Shown here: positions 48,308 through 60,900 of the stretch, in pieces
How positions within the stretch are numbered: position 1 is the first letter of the stretch
Layout: each line of letters opens with the position of its first letter
From: Tetrahymena elliotti 4EA
Lineage: Eukaryota > Ciliophora > Oligohymenophorea > Hymenostomatida > Tetrahymenidae
Assembly (NCBI GenBank): GCA_000231825.2
Contig: JH720304.1
Span: forward strand, 1,062,580 to 1,126,579
Reading direction: 5' to 3'
Length of the DNA stretch: 64,000 nt
Program-made: the position numbers and the translations under genes
Notes under the pieces: generated by a model
The model's input: the letters and a program-made list of their open reading frames with translations, nothing else
Database searches by the model: none
Told to the model about the DNA's origin: nothing

Positions 48308-50107
48308 TCATTCGCAGGCTATTTTATAATCAAATGATGAGAGACAAATACCGAATGCCTGTACTAAAGATAATGGATGCATAACATCCATGTTAAATGC
48401 GTCGTCACCAACACGACCAAATTATAATAAAATTAATTCATCATTTTAGTCATCTATTAATTAGAAATTTTTAACTGATGGTCTATCTACTCTGCCATTA
48501 AAGTTCAAGACGAAAGCTTGTACACTGTCGTTCCATTTTGGAGGCTTATTTTAGAATAACAAAAGTCCATCACGTCTACCTGTTTTGAACATAGGGAAAA
48601 TACCTTCTTTGTTAGAGGTAGGACGTATAGTTATAGGGTCACCATTTGGCTACAAGTCAGGAATCAAGACTTTCATTTTACGAGGACCTCTAGCGCCTAA
48701 TAAATTAGATTCGTATATCACACCTGCTAATTCTTTACGTGCATTTTCTAAATTCTTGCATTTCTTGGGATTCTCACCAGTATCATAAATGTGGAATTCA
48801 GTTCCAAGGAAGTTAGAACGAACTTTTCCAAGGAAATGAGGTGATTTTCTAGAGAGTTCAGTCTTGCTCATAGACATAAGATAGTTGGATGTCTTGTTGT
48901 TAGAACGCTTCTTACCTGTAAGAAGATAACGCATTCCACTTGAAAGATGAACATGATATTTAGGGTAGAAACGAGCAAAACCACTTTTATCTCTACGAAT
49001 CTAAGTTTGAATAATCATACCTTTTGGAATTGGTCTAGTAAGGAATTGCTTCATATCAAATATTTCAATATTTTCTGCTATGTAAACAGAGGTTGGACCT
49101 TTATTTTGGGCTATATTTTACTAAATTTGTTCATTTTGCTACTAAGTAACTGGTTGATTTACAATACCTACTGCTTATTATTTTTAATTGGGATCATCGT
49201 CTTCATCTCCAATAACAGCACTCTAATTATTCTTTTATTCTTCAAGCTTTTTCTTATGGGCAGCTTCTTCGTCTTCCTTTTCAGAATCTTCACTTGAATC
49301 ACCATATAAATTTTTAATTAGTTAATCTGCTTAAGCACGAGCAACATTATTAACTGGACCTTCTTCCTTTTATAGTTCTTGCTTGTTGCTAGGTTGTTCT
49401 TATTGGTTAATTAATGTATCTCCCTTTTTATTTAGCTTACCAATAATATTTTCTCTATCATCTTCCTCATCAGAATCTTCAATATTTATGATGTTATTGT
49501 TCTTGATTTCATTATCCTTATCATTGAATTTTACAATATTATTCATCTTAGAAACAGGAGCTAAGCCTGAACCTTTTGAATTAGCTTCACCAGGAACATA
49601 TTGATTGCTGTTAACAGAACTATTGTTAACGATAGTTTAGAGCTTATCGAAATCTATTGCATCTGTATTTTATCCATAAGTAAAGCCACTACCTGGTTTT
49701 TTATTAAAAGTCACTGAAGAAGTTCCATTGAATGCATTTTATTGCTTATTTAACAGAAGATCACGCTATCTATCAATGACTGATTGCTTACTTGAGGTTT
49801 AAGGACGTTCTTCTGCGTTACTAAAACCTGTATTGGAAAAATTAGTCTTTTAAGTCTATCCCATCTAAGATTAGTTGGTGCTAGCATTTTAACTTGGCTT
49901 GTTTCCTAAAATAAAATTGTTATCATCGTCACTATCGCTATCGTCATTAAATTTGAGTATTCCTGGCTATTATTTGTTGGCCTAGTAATTCTGAGAGTTG
50001 TTACTAGCTACATTGGAATTACCTCTTCCATATTACTAGTTTCTTCCATATTGCTACTTTGTACTATTAGATGGCTTGTCGCCAAAATCATCATCTCCTC
50101 CAAACAT
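48308..50107 (-). CDS. Tubby-like protein
   Basis: Intronless, 599 residues, start [14 protein letters not shown] at 50107, TGA 48308-48310. Residues 1-330 are disordered: Q/N/S-rich with acidic patches ([29 protein letters not shown]). The tubby C-terminal domain fills about 345-599: a first strand around [16 protein letters not shown], then [69 protein letters not shown] and the closing [20 protein letters not shown]. This is the full signature, including the final FAIAxSSFDxKxACE-type motif. Tubby domains bind PI(4,5)P2, and TULP3-type members carry membrane cargo into cilia with IFT-A. In a ciliate a ciliary trafficking role is a reasonable inference; an N-terminal IFT-A helix is not obvious. 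Confidence 0.95.
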
Positions 50108-51845
50108 TTTATAGTATTTTTTTAATAATTCTTTATTTTTTTGATATCAAATTGTCTCTCTAATTTCTCTGTTTTTTTAAAAATTAACTATTTTCTGATT
50201 AATTTTTCTTTATATATATTTTTTCTATTTTGATAGATGATAGCTTTTATCAATTAAATTACAAATAAATCAATATAATAAATAATTCATAATCAATAAA
50301 GAATTCTAATCGAAATAATTAATTAACTTTTGTTTAATAATTATTACAACCAATTCTAACTTTTAAAAAGCTCATTACTAAATAAATTCAAGAAAGCTAC
50401 TATTCATTTACCTTCATAAAAAATATATTTTTCTCTCTCTCAATTTATAAATTTACTTAAATTACTTGTAATTTTTATTTTCTTTTTTCTGATTAATAAT
50501 TTTTATGTGGCCATACATTGATATTCATATTTCTTACTTAACCTTATTACATATTTAGTCTGCTTTTATAAACTATTCTATCTCTATTTCACTGTCACAA
50601 AAAATTTATTTCCTGTATCTTTGTTGTATTATACAATAAAAACTTAATTTAAAATTTTCCATCATGTTTCGTAAGGTTGTTTTTTAAATAATTTAATTCA
50701 AGTGATGTGAAGACTATCTATACTATGCTTTTTTATACAATGTTCAGCATTTTTTCTTTTGTTAAGCTCAATAAGCTTATACTCAACACTTGAATTTATT
50801 AATTTAAATTACTCAAAAATTAAACATATGCTATGAATTTTCTTCATACTTGCTCAATCTAATCTATTTTCTAATAATTCATAATAGATTAAAAGATACT
50901 GTTTAATTAGTTAATCATTCTATATGATTCCTCTATTATTAATTATGGATAGTATATAATGAGATTATAATTCAAGTCTCTTCTTATTAGTATATCTGCT
51001 ATCTTTAAATAATAGATAAATGTTTGCAAGAAATAAATATAAATAGTATTTTATATTTGATTCTTAAAGTAAAGCAATTTTTCTATCAAGTTTTTTGGTT
51101 ATAGTTAACCACCTAAATTGATAAAAAATATTTGAATAATTTTTTTATTTAATCAGTAAAAAAAATAAATTATTTATTAATTTTCTATCTTTACCATTTA
51201 AAATAAAACCTTTAAAAATAAAAATAATTTAATAAGCAATTAATATATAAAAAGAAACATCATTTTTTAATAGCCAAAATTTTGTTAAATATTTATTCTT
51301 CAATTCCTTTTTTTAGGATTTTAATGAAAAATAACATTAACAAGAATTTATTGTATTTTTGTTTGTACTTTTGATAATACATATATTTTCAATAAAATTT
51401 TTTAATTGTTTGGTTTTACATTAATTTATAAATTTTAAATAAAAAGCAAGGAATATAAAATCCATATTTTTGTGTTTTTAAATTTTTATTTTTTAAATAA
51501 GTATGAAGTTTATTTATTTTTGATGGAGAATAAATGATAAAATAAAAAAGTGATTAAAATTAAGAACAGCTATTAATTAATTAGTTCTACCTTTAAAAAA
51601 TTAAATCATCAAATTAAATTTTTTGTTAAAGCTAAATTTTACACACTGAATTTTTGAAATCGCATTTATTTATTTAAAATTTTGAATATTACTTTTATTA
51701 GATATCACAAGAAATAAATCATCATAAAAATAAATATACAGAATAAAAATAAATTTAGAATAATTAAACTTAAAATGGCATTTATTATAAATGCTATTTG
51801 AATGCTAAAATATATTTAGAAATTTCATTTTGATTTGAAATTATA
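50108..51845. other. Intergenic, no gene seen
   Basis: 1.7 kb of AT-rich DNA upstream of the tubby gene and downstream of nothing recognisable except the acyltransferase stop at 51846. No repeat or coding frame was found. Confidence 0.55.
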
Positions 51846-52994
51846 TCAATTTTCTTTTTTGGTTTCTGTTGCATTAACTTTTTGGGATTTTTGTCTGCCT
51901 TCCTCTCTTAACTATTTCTTAAATATTTTAATTTGGTCATAGTATTCTTTCATGTGACGCCATCCTGCATCACTTGACTTAACAGGAAGAACTTAAAGAT
52001 AGATATCACGAATATGCTTGGCATAGACTTCCCAATCTTCTTCATTTTTCAAGTTAAGGTGATCAGGGAAGTAAGTGTCGAACTCATAAACTTCCATGGT
52101 GTTGTATAATTAAGAGCACATGATTAAGGCATGGTCAACTAAATTCATATTATCTTAAGTTGGGTTAAATTTAGTATACTTGTAGTTAATAGCATATAAC
52201 TTAATAGGAAGAAAGGATTCGAAAGCACCCTTCTTGAAAGAAAGAAGGTAGTGACTGTTAGTAGTAGTTCCTTCAGGGAAGATCAAGATGGGAGGGAGGT
52301 TTTATCCTTCTGAAATTTTTTTACCACGCTCAAGGATAGCATCACAAACTGCATTTTTTTAAGATCTGTCATCTCTTTTAACGAATATTGATTAAATACC
52401 AATTGCAGCAGGTCCAAAAAGAGGATAATTAGCAATTTCTTCTTTAGAGAGGAAGCTGGGAGCTTCTTTAACTGCTGACATAGCCATAATATCAATCCAA
52501 GAAACATGATTGCAAGTAAGAATAGGAGGAAGTTAACCCTTTTTCTCAACTGCATATTTTTCAGCAGGATAGTTAGGCTCAAAATCTTTAATTCTTTTTT
52601 AGATTTTTTTAACACTCATGAAACCGCATGCAAAATTGATACCCCATCCTACAAAATTTAAGTTCTTGGCTATCAAGAAGCGCTTCCAACGAGGAAGTTC
52701 ATCTTGGGCTTGGCTCATATGCTTAATACCTAATAATTTGCAAGTCATTGCAAGAGTAGAAATAATAAAAACAATTGATAGTAATCTAAAAGGAGCTAAA
52801 AAGATGGCACAAATGTAGATTTCAAATAAGTTCCAATTCTTTCTTTCAGTTCTTTCAAAAGGCTTGAACTCCTCCTTAAATTAGGGCATAGGGACTGTAA
52901 GGTACTTATACTCCTTGTTAATTTTTCTATTCAAATATCTTACTATGAAGATGGCATATGCTGTCCAAAGAGCTGCTATTATATACAACCACAT
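51846..52994 (-). CDS. PlsC-type lysophospholipid acyltransferase (LPCAT/LPEAT-like)
   Basis: Intronless, 382 residues, start MWLYIIAALWTAYAIFIVRY at 52994, TGA 51846-51848. An N-terminal TM helix and a second hydrophobic region (FEIYICAIFLAPFRLLSIVF) precede the acyltransferase domain. Motif I is the catalytic HX4D box at about residue 160 (NHVSWIDIMAM). Motif II is around FGPAAIGIQSIFVKR. Motif III is FPEGTTTN (about 241). A motif-IV-like proline segment follows (SFLPIKLYAI). These are the hallmarks of PlsC-family enzymes that move an acyl chain from acyl-CoA to a lysophospholipid at the ER membrane. The TM layout and the TTTN variant of motif III fit the LPCAT1/LPEAT branch more than AGPAT, but substrate choice cannot be read from sequence. 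No EF hands at the C-terminus. Confidence 0.9.
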
Positions 52995-54802
52995 GAGATG
53001 GGTGAATCTATCAAATTAATTAATTTTTCTACTTTTTATTTTTATGAAATTTGTAATCAATATTTTTTTATATAAATTTGGTGATGGGATATTAAAAGAT
53101 TTCTAGCAAAAATTAAATTTTTTAATCAGGATTAATCTTATAATGCTTTTAAATATATATCTAAGCTTACAAGCGTTTTCATAAGAAGATAAGTGACTAT
53201 TTTTTGTTATAACGACAAAAGAGTCAAACAAAAGGCAAACTCAAAATATTTTTGTATTTACATTTTTATTTAAAATGTTACTAATTTTAAGTAAAAGTAT
53301 CCTTAATAATAAATATAATTGCTACTTAAGCAAACAATAATTAAATAATAAGATAAATATTTCAATTTACCATTCTTTTATTTTAAGTAAATGGGAAATT
53401 TCTAAAATAATCTAGACAATATTTGAATTTGGGGTTTTTAAGAAAAAATTGAATCTTATGAAATTATGAAGTCATCATCTACGACTCTATTCAGGCTGAT
53501 GTGTAACTCTGAAATCATAATTTCTAATTTCTAAAAGAAAATTGATATTTAAATTAATTACAAATACGTCAATTAATTCGGCTAAAGTTAGAGATGTAAA
53601 TGTTTTGTGAAATATTAATTTTGTTACTTATAATAGTCATTACCTACGTAATTATATTGGAGATTTTATTTTATCGTAAAATCAATTTACATGACAAAAT
53701 TAATTCTGATTCTTAAACACTATTTTTCTCCATTAAATCTAATCAATAAATCCAAAGCAAACATTTTAAATAAATTTTTTAATTAAAATAAAAAAATAAA
53801 ATTCTAATTATTTCTTATGAAATTAATTTCTTTCTTTGAATTTTTGATCCAAATTAATTTCATTAAATTTAAAGGAATCTAATTTATCGAAATTGACTAT
53901 TATCCCCAAATATTGATTTGAATTTTAACAAATTTTGAGTTCTTTTATGATAATTGTTTTTGAGTTGAATTTTCTCATGAAAATAAATTTGACATCAATA
54001 AAAAAATAAAAATTTTGGTTATTTTTCATAAAACTTTTTTTATTTGGTCTTTTAATTATCTCAGTTGAGAATATAAAAATTTTGCAATTAAATGAGAATC
54101 TAGAAAAAATTACTTAATTAAGAATAAATTGAGCTTTTTTCCTTCATTTTTATCTCTTTTCAAAAACCTAATTTTTCAATAGATGAAATGTCAAAAATCA
54201 ACTTCAAAAAAAAGTAATCAAGATAAATTTTTAATTTACAAAAATGTCTTAATATTATTCATATAAATTTAATGAAATGATTTCAGTCAAATTTTCCTTA
54301 TTTTATTTATTCTGCTTCTTTGATTTTTTTGAAAATTATTGAAAATTGAATAGAGTAATTGAAATAAAAATTTGAATAGATGAATGGAAATGTTATTTTA
54401 ATTAAGCATAAATCAAACAAAAATTAATAACATAACAGTTTTCGATTTAATGAAAGGTATAATCATTAAATATTCTGTATTATTGATCTTTATTTTTATT
54501 TGTGGTCGTCACTTAATACATTTGTTTTATTATAATTCATAAAATAAGATAGATTATGTAATAATTTTTAGTTAAATTAGGAAGGTTTTTGTGAATTACT
54601 AGATATTTTACATGAAAAAATGAAGAGAAAAAATAGCTTAATGATTATTTAAAGAGACAAAGAGTTGATTTGAAATATTTGAAAGTAGATAGTTGACAAT
54701 ATAAAATTTTATTTAAAAGAGAAAGTACTTATTTAAAAGTTTTAATTTTAAATTTATAAGAAAAGAAAGTTAAATTAATTTATTATTTAATTCTTATTAT
54801 CT
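52995..54802. other. Intergenic, no gene seen
   Basis: 1.8 kb of AT-rich DNA containing the acyltransferase upstream region. Nothing else was recognised. Confidence 0.55.
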
Positions 54803-57637
54803 TCAGAACAAATCGAAATCTGGCTATTTAGCAACATTATTTTACTAAACTGGCTTGTTATTGGTATTACCTTTTAATTATTATAAATTTTATTTTTTAA
54901 TTATTTTTAGTTAAAAAAATTACTGTTAATGCCAATCATGTCATCAAGATCATCAAAAGCATCTTTCTTAGGAGCATTTTAATTTCCGAATCCACCTCCG
55001 ATGGAGTTAGGATTGAAGCTGTTTGGTTAAGTTCCGAATCCCATATTCATATTATTATTCATTCCAAAACCAGTGTTTTATTAAGGATTTCCATATCCCA
55101 TATTAGGATTTGTGTTGAATCCTCCAGCACCACCTAAAGGATTATTGTTATAGAGGCCTGCACCTGTGTTTATTCCCATACCAGTATTCATGCCCATATT
55201 CATACCTCCAACTGGGTTAGGATTCATTCCACCCATAGGATTAGGGTTCATTCCTCCCATAGGGTTGGTATTTATATTTGTTCCAAATTAATTATTTGCT
55301 CCCATAGCTCCATAGGGGTTGGGATTAGTGTTGTATTAATTCATGGGGTTATATCCCATACCACCCATATTACCTTAACCTAGATTGTTGAATGCTTAAT
55401 ATTTATTTGCAGGATTTTGTTAAGGATTTTGCTATTATTGCTGCTTGTATAAATCAGTCTTTTTAAAATAAAAATAAGATAGAATAAATCTTAAATTTTT
55501 AATAAATTACAATAGAAGTTGTAGGCACGTTGTTGTTAACAGGAGCATTGTTGAAATTATTCACAGGCTGTTAAAAGTTGTTATTGTTATTTCCTGGAGA
55601 TTAGAAACCATTATTTATAGGAGGTTAGAAACCGTTATTTACTGGAGGCTAGAAACTATTATTAACAGGAGGTTAGAATCCATTATTAACAGGTGGCTAG
55701 AAACCATTATTAACAGGAGGTTAGAAATTAGTATTTGTATTTGAAGATCCATCAAAAATATCAACTAAGCTATTTATTAATATACAAAAATACTTATTGA
55801 TTAAATCAATTTAATTGAAAGTTATTATTACTTTCCATTATTTTAGTTAACAGGTTAGACTGGTTTTTGAGGAATAGAAATAGCAGGTTCATCATCATCG
55901 TCTAATAAGTTGATCATATTTGTCTTAGGAGGCTATTAGACAGGAGGCTGAATGGGAGCTTGTTAGACTGGAGGTTAGAAATTTTAAGGAGGTTGGAAAT
56001 TTTGAGGGGGAGGAATTCTAGTTTGAACTTTGGCAAGAGAAGTGCTTAAAGCTTAGGCAGTATCTGCAAAGATGCTAGCAGAGGGAGCTTGTTGCTTACT
56101 AGTAATTTCAAGCTATTGAATTTAATTCATAACTTCTTCTTCAACAGCTTTTCCTCTAAATGGTTTGGGCTTTTGGTGTCTTTTTAAAGCTTGGTGTCTT
56201 TCAAGAGTCTTTTAAAGAGTAAAAGGATTTAAATTAATAAAAAATTGAAAATAGAAAGTATTTTTTTTACTGATTGAATGTCATCGTTGAGTTGGAGAGA
56301 GAGCTCTAATAATTATTCATCATTTTCTGTTGCTAATTATTCAATAAGACCTTACATATTCTTTTCGGAAGTCTTTAAAACTGTAATTAAATCATTAAGA
56401 GCACCATTTTAGTCAACATTTGCTTTTGGGTCTTAGTTATCTATCATTTCCTTTATTAATTGTATTGAGTACATTTGTTTATTTGTTTATCATTTTCTTT
56501 TGAATGTATTTACATTAACCAAAGTGATGTTTTGCTTTATGTTCTCAAGATCGTTTTTCAATTTAAGCTTTGGGCCAGTATAGTTTTAGTTTGAGTTATT
56601 CTATTTTTATTTTTAAAATTATTTTTATAATGTTAAAACCAATTCATATTTACTCTGCTTTAAGAAGAAGTGTTTTATGTAGAACCAAATGAGTTGGTTG
56701 AGGTGCTAGCTGGTTTATTTTAGAAAGAGCTGACATTGCTACTACCACTGCTGACATTACCTCCCTTTAAATTTACATAAGGGGAAATATAATTTCCAGG
56801 AATTTCAAAGCCTTTTTGAATACAGCCATCATAGAATTAAAAGAATAAGACTTGCAAATCCTTATGGAAGATTTCTCTCCAACATTTAATCAAGCAGCAA
56901 ATTCTTTTTTTGACCTTTATCATAAAATTAATTATTAAAACTAAGAATTTTCTCATAAAAAATAATCTATTTTAATCATATGCTTTTGCAAACTCTATTA
57001 AAGAGTGTTCAAAGAGTATTAGAGAAAGGCACAATAGCCATAATCTAATTTATTAGAGAAGAAATAGTTATTTTTTATATATATTATTACTATATCATCA
57101 AAATCATGAGATTTCAAAAGTGTGCCCATACGTTACATGAATTCCTTGGTTGCAATTTAATTATAAAGTGTAATATCACAGCTGTAAGAAAGATATTCTA
57201 GCAACTCTAAGCACAACATAACAACTTTCTTGTCTCTTTTCATGAGTCTGCTATGAATTTATCTGATGGCTTCCTTAGGCCTATTTTGATGAAAGAAAGA
57301 GTGAATAAAATATTTAAAATAAATGCTATTTAAAATCAATTTTTTGATGTTTTAAATGCCATCTATATTGAAATAAATCAATAATTGCTAATTTTGAAGC
57401 AATTAAAAGAGTGAGTCAATGAAATTGGCTCATTTAAAGAACTGAAAGACCTTAAATTTAACAAAATTTAAGATTTTATTAAAATCTATTGATGAGATTA
57501 ATATAAAAGTCGTTTTACATGTCAGGACGAGAACGAACAACTTCAGATACTTCACGCATTGCATTCATATCGGGGGCATTCAAACTTTCGCTAGTGGCAT
57601 TTTCAACCAAATTACTCAAAACTCTATAATAATCCAT
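54803..57637 (-). CDS. VHS-GAT clathrin adaptor (TOM1/GGA-like)
   Basis: Nine exons (57637-57519, 57280-57091, 56914-56654, 56600-56514, 56450-56271, 56208-55832, 55769-55511, 55458-54924, 54870-54803) close to 691 residues. Residues 1-145 form a VHS domain: LVENATSESLNAPDMNAMRE, EAIRQIHSRLMKRDKKVVML, LELLEYLSYSC and an aromatic last helix pair. About 220-300 is a GAT domain (LKNDLENIKQNITLVNEMID, then ALNDLITVLKTSEKNMQGLI). The C-terminal half is disordered: PP-rich segments, a clathrin-box-like NLLDDDDEP, an octapeptide array (FQPPVNNG, five to six copies), a Gly/Met/Asn-rich part and a terminal PDFDLF clathrin/AP-binding-type motif. Such adaptors bind ubiquitinated cargo and clathrin on endosomes or TGN. 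Two introns (238 and 176 nt) are long for this locus. Confidence 0.92.
55580..55735 (-). repeat. 24-bp tandem repeat encoding FQPPVNNG
   Basis: Five to six in-frame copies of a 24-bp unit within one exon of the VHS-GAT gene. Copies differ mostly by silent or conservative changes (V/I, G/S). The last copies degrade into FQSPGNNN and FQQPVNN. Confidence 0.85.
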
Positions 57638-60600
57638 TTCTGATCTTTTTTTCTCCTTTGCTTTTATAATAGCTATTTATTTATTTTTTCACAAAGATTC
57701 TCTTTTTTTTTCTTTTTTTTGAAGTTAACTAATAAAATCGAGCAAAATTTATTTGAGTTTTTATTTAAAGTCCTGCTTTTATTTTTCTTTTTAAAACACT
57801 TTCAAAAATTATGTAGGATCGTTCAATTAATCAAATAATCAATCCATCCATCAGATCATAATAACCTCTCCATTTACTTTCAATTTCTTCATTATTTTTA
57901 TTGAATTAATATAAAATCAATTACTTTACTTTCTGCATTTTAAAATATCAAACAAAAAACAATATTCTTTTTTGCTTCTGAATTCTCATTTATTCTTTCT
58001 TCGTAACAAATAAAAAAATATTGTTTTTGACTTGCTCTCCCAAAACCAAAGAATTTTATTTCAAAAAAATTTAAAAAGTAATTAAGTTGAATAACAAAAT
58101 AATGTAAAATTAAAATATTAATTACAATTTTTTTATATATTCATAATTTTTAGCCTAAAGAGAAGTAATAGACATTTTCAATTTGCATGTCTATGTTTAT
58201 TCTATAAAATTTAATATTTTCCACCCTTACTATCATTAGATCTATTAATTTAGAAAATCTGATCACAAGTAACAAAGCTGTTAAGTCAAATATATTTATT
58301 TCTAATTGCAGTCAAATTTACAATTAAAAACTCTTAATTGTTTGGCAATGACAAAAACTGTATTTTATTTTTGAAATATATCTTTCATCCAATTTCAAAA
58401 GCAATCAATCAATTATTATTTTGAACAAATTAAAAGTTAAATTTAATTTAGTCGGTTTCTATCAAAATTAAATAAATAATTGCAACCTTTATCTAAAACC
58501 CAAGTGAATTTTAAATAATTTTTTGCTCTAATTTCAAAATTCAAATATTTATTTAATCCCGTTTTATAATCATAAAATTACCCAAAAAAATTTTGAAGAA
58601 ATTTTTTTTAATTATTTTAAAAAAGATTCATGAATACTAAAAATTATTACATATTTGATTGTATAAATTATATTATTTAATCTTTGATTTTTTAAAGACC
58701 TGATATCAATTTTGATAATAATGAAAAAATTTACATTTCTTATTTACAATTTCAAGTTTTTAATTTATTTTTGTTACTTTTATCAAATAAAATAAGTTAA
58801 ATTTTTTAGTTTATTTAAAATTAATAGTAAAAAACAAATGCAGATATAAAATTAAATAAGCTTTAAAAATCTTAGCGATGTATACCAATTTGTTTATTAT
58901 GAAAATTAATTTTAACATTTATGAATTAAAAGTTAAAAAATTTTAATTTATCTTCATATTTAAATATTACAATTGATCTAAGGTAAATTATTAATTCTTG
59001 CTTTATAAAAGGAAGTAAATATAAATTAACCTTTACTTACTAATATGTTTTTAATATTTTCAATAAATAATCAGAATCATTTTTTGTCATTTTTTAATTT
59101 CTAAAGTCAATTTAACTTTTATAACATGTGAAAGAAATTAAAAAACTGGTGAAATTGATGTTTAAGAAACAGGATCTAATTTAGCAAATAGCTCTAATCT
59201 CTAAACTTTGAGTATTAAATTCTAGTATAATTGGTGTTTTGTTATGAATTATTAATATTTGAAGAAATAAAGAAATTAATTTATCAAGATTTTCTTGGTA
59301 TTTTGATTGATAATTGTTTTTCAATATTTTCAAATTAAATTCACATTTTTTTTCTTCTCTCATTTATTCAATTTATGACATCATTATAATTTTTTAAAAG
59401 TCAAGTAAATATAGATAAAATGGGAGCTTTAGGATTAGCATCTGGTTTGCAAAATGCTCTAACCTCTAAACTTTAATTCTTGACTTTGAGTAAAAATAGT
59501 TTTTCGATATTAATTATGATTGAATGTAATTTTTAAGTAGGCTATTTGTGCTTAATTGTTGTTTTGTTCATTAATTGGTTTAGCAAAATGCTTGAATCTG
59601 TAAACTTTGAATCTCGATCTCTGGTAAAAATAATTTTGAATTAATGAATTTTTTGAATCAATAGAATGGATGAACAACAATAATGATTTGCTTGATATTT
59701 TTCTTTTATTTTCAAATTAAATTCAAATTTTTATTTTTTTATGATCCTTTAAAATATTTCTTTATTTAATTTAAATTATAATTTATAATTTTTATAAAAG
59801 TTAAAATAATATTGATGGGAAAAGTGCATAGATATTTGCATGGAGTTAGCAAAATGTTTAATTCTATAAAATTTAAAACTTAACCTCTGGTAAAAATATG
59901 ATTTCAATTTAAACTGTGAATTCAAAGATCTATTTTTTTAACAATTTATTTTTATTTTTTTCTTAAATATTATTTTTTTATTTCAAATAATATTCACATA
60001 TTTATTCACATTTTTTCTCAAAAAGTAACAATAATATTGATGATTTTGGTTCAAAAGGATTAGGATCATAGCTTGCAAAATGCTCTAATCTCTAAAATTT
60101 GAGTATTAACTTATCGTAAAATCAATTGTTTCAAAAATTAATTATGGATAGTTAAATAACAAAAGAGTGATTTGTCAATTAAATGTTTCAATCCTGTTAT
60201 TCAAAAATATTTACTTGCAGTTTCCTTTTATATTTAAATTTTTTGTTGACATTTTTCTTTTAAAAAATAAATTTAAATTTTTTAATATTTTCCTATATTA
60301 AAAACTTTCTTATTTCAATAGAAATTTTTTACAACTAAAAAGAATATCACAAATTTTTTTTTTTCTTTCTTGATGATTATCAATTTTATCTGCTTTTAAA
60401 TAAATTGATGTATATTTACTAATCATATACAATTTCAAAGACTCTCTATTTATTTTAAATAACCTTTCTGGATTAATGAAGTATTTTACCTTTTTTATTA
60501 TCTTGAAACAAATAGAAAATTTAGTAAAACAAGACATTTAAAATGCTTTTATCACTATTAAATTTTAATCATAAAAATAATTTATAATTTTATTTTAAAA

Positions 60601-60900
60601 ACAAGTTTTAAATGAGTATAAATCAAACAAGTAAACAAAAAATAAAAATAAATAGACGAGTAATCAAATTTGTTGAGTTTAATAGATATCAAATAAGATG
60701 TTTGATAAATAATTTTTAATAAGAGGTAAAATAGTAAATTCAAATTTATGATTTTATATAAAAAAACTGTTTGACTGTTTAAGATTTTATTCTATGAAGT
60801 GAAAAGAATTAAGAAATAGTTTTAAGATTAATTTATTATGATAAAAACATGTAATAAAATTTGATAAATTTATGGATGCAAATGATAGTGATTTAATATG
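57638..60900. other. Intergenic with dispersed repeat array
   Basis: 3.3 kb of AT-rich DNA between the VHS-GAT start and the ARPC1 stop (both minus strand). Its right half carries five spaced copies of one repeat core. No gene was recognised. Confidence 0.55.
59181..60110 (+). repeat. Spaced repeat family, five copies
   Basis: A core similar to TTGCAAAATGCTCTAATCTC then TAAACTTTGAG occurs at 59181, 59447, 59581, 59846 and 60073 in the same orientation, at spacings of 266, 134, 265 and 227 bp. Spacers also share TTTTCAAATTAAATTCACAT-like and AATATTGATG-like segments, so whole units are duplicated and diverged. An inverted sixth copy lies at 63692-63720. No ORF is common to the copies. Confidence 0.65.

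Noticed and set aside
48947..49297. 116-residue hydrophobic plus-strand ORF
   Set aside because: Antisense to the tubby gene; its hydrophobicity comes from reading Q/D/E-rich codons backwards.
52283..52818. Two ORFs on opposite strands starting at about 52616
   Set aside because: Out-of-frame and antisense shadows of the acyltransferase.
56915..57090. Coding-looking frame inside the VHS region
   Set aside because: Removing it as a 176-nt intron joins the two VHS halves in phase and gives a normal VHS helix order; keeping it introduces TGA.
59181..60110. CRISPR-like array
   Set aside because: Copies are diverged, spacing is irregular (134-266 bp), and the sequence is a ciliate macronuclear chromosome.
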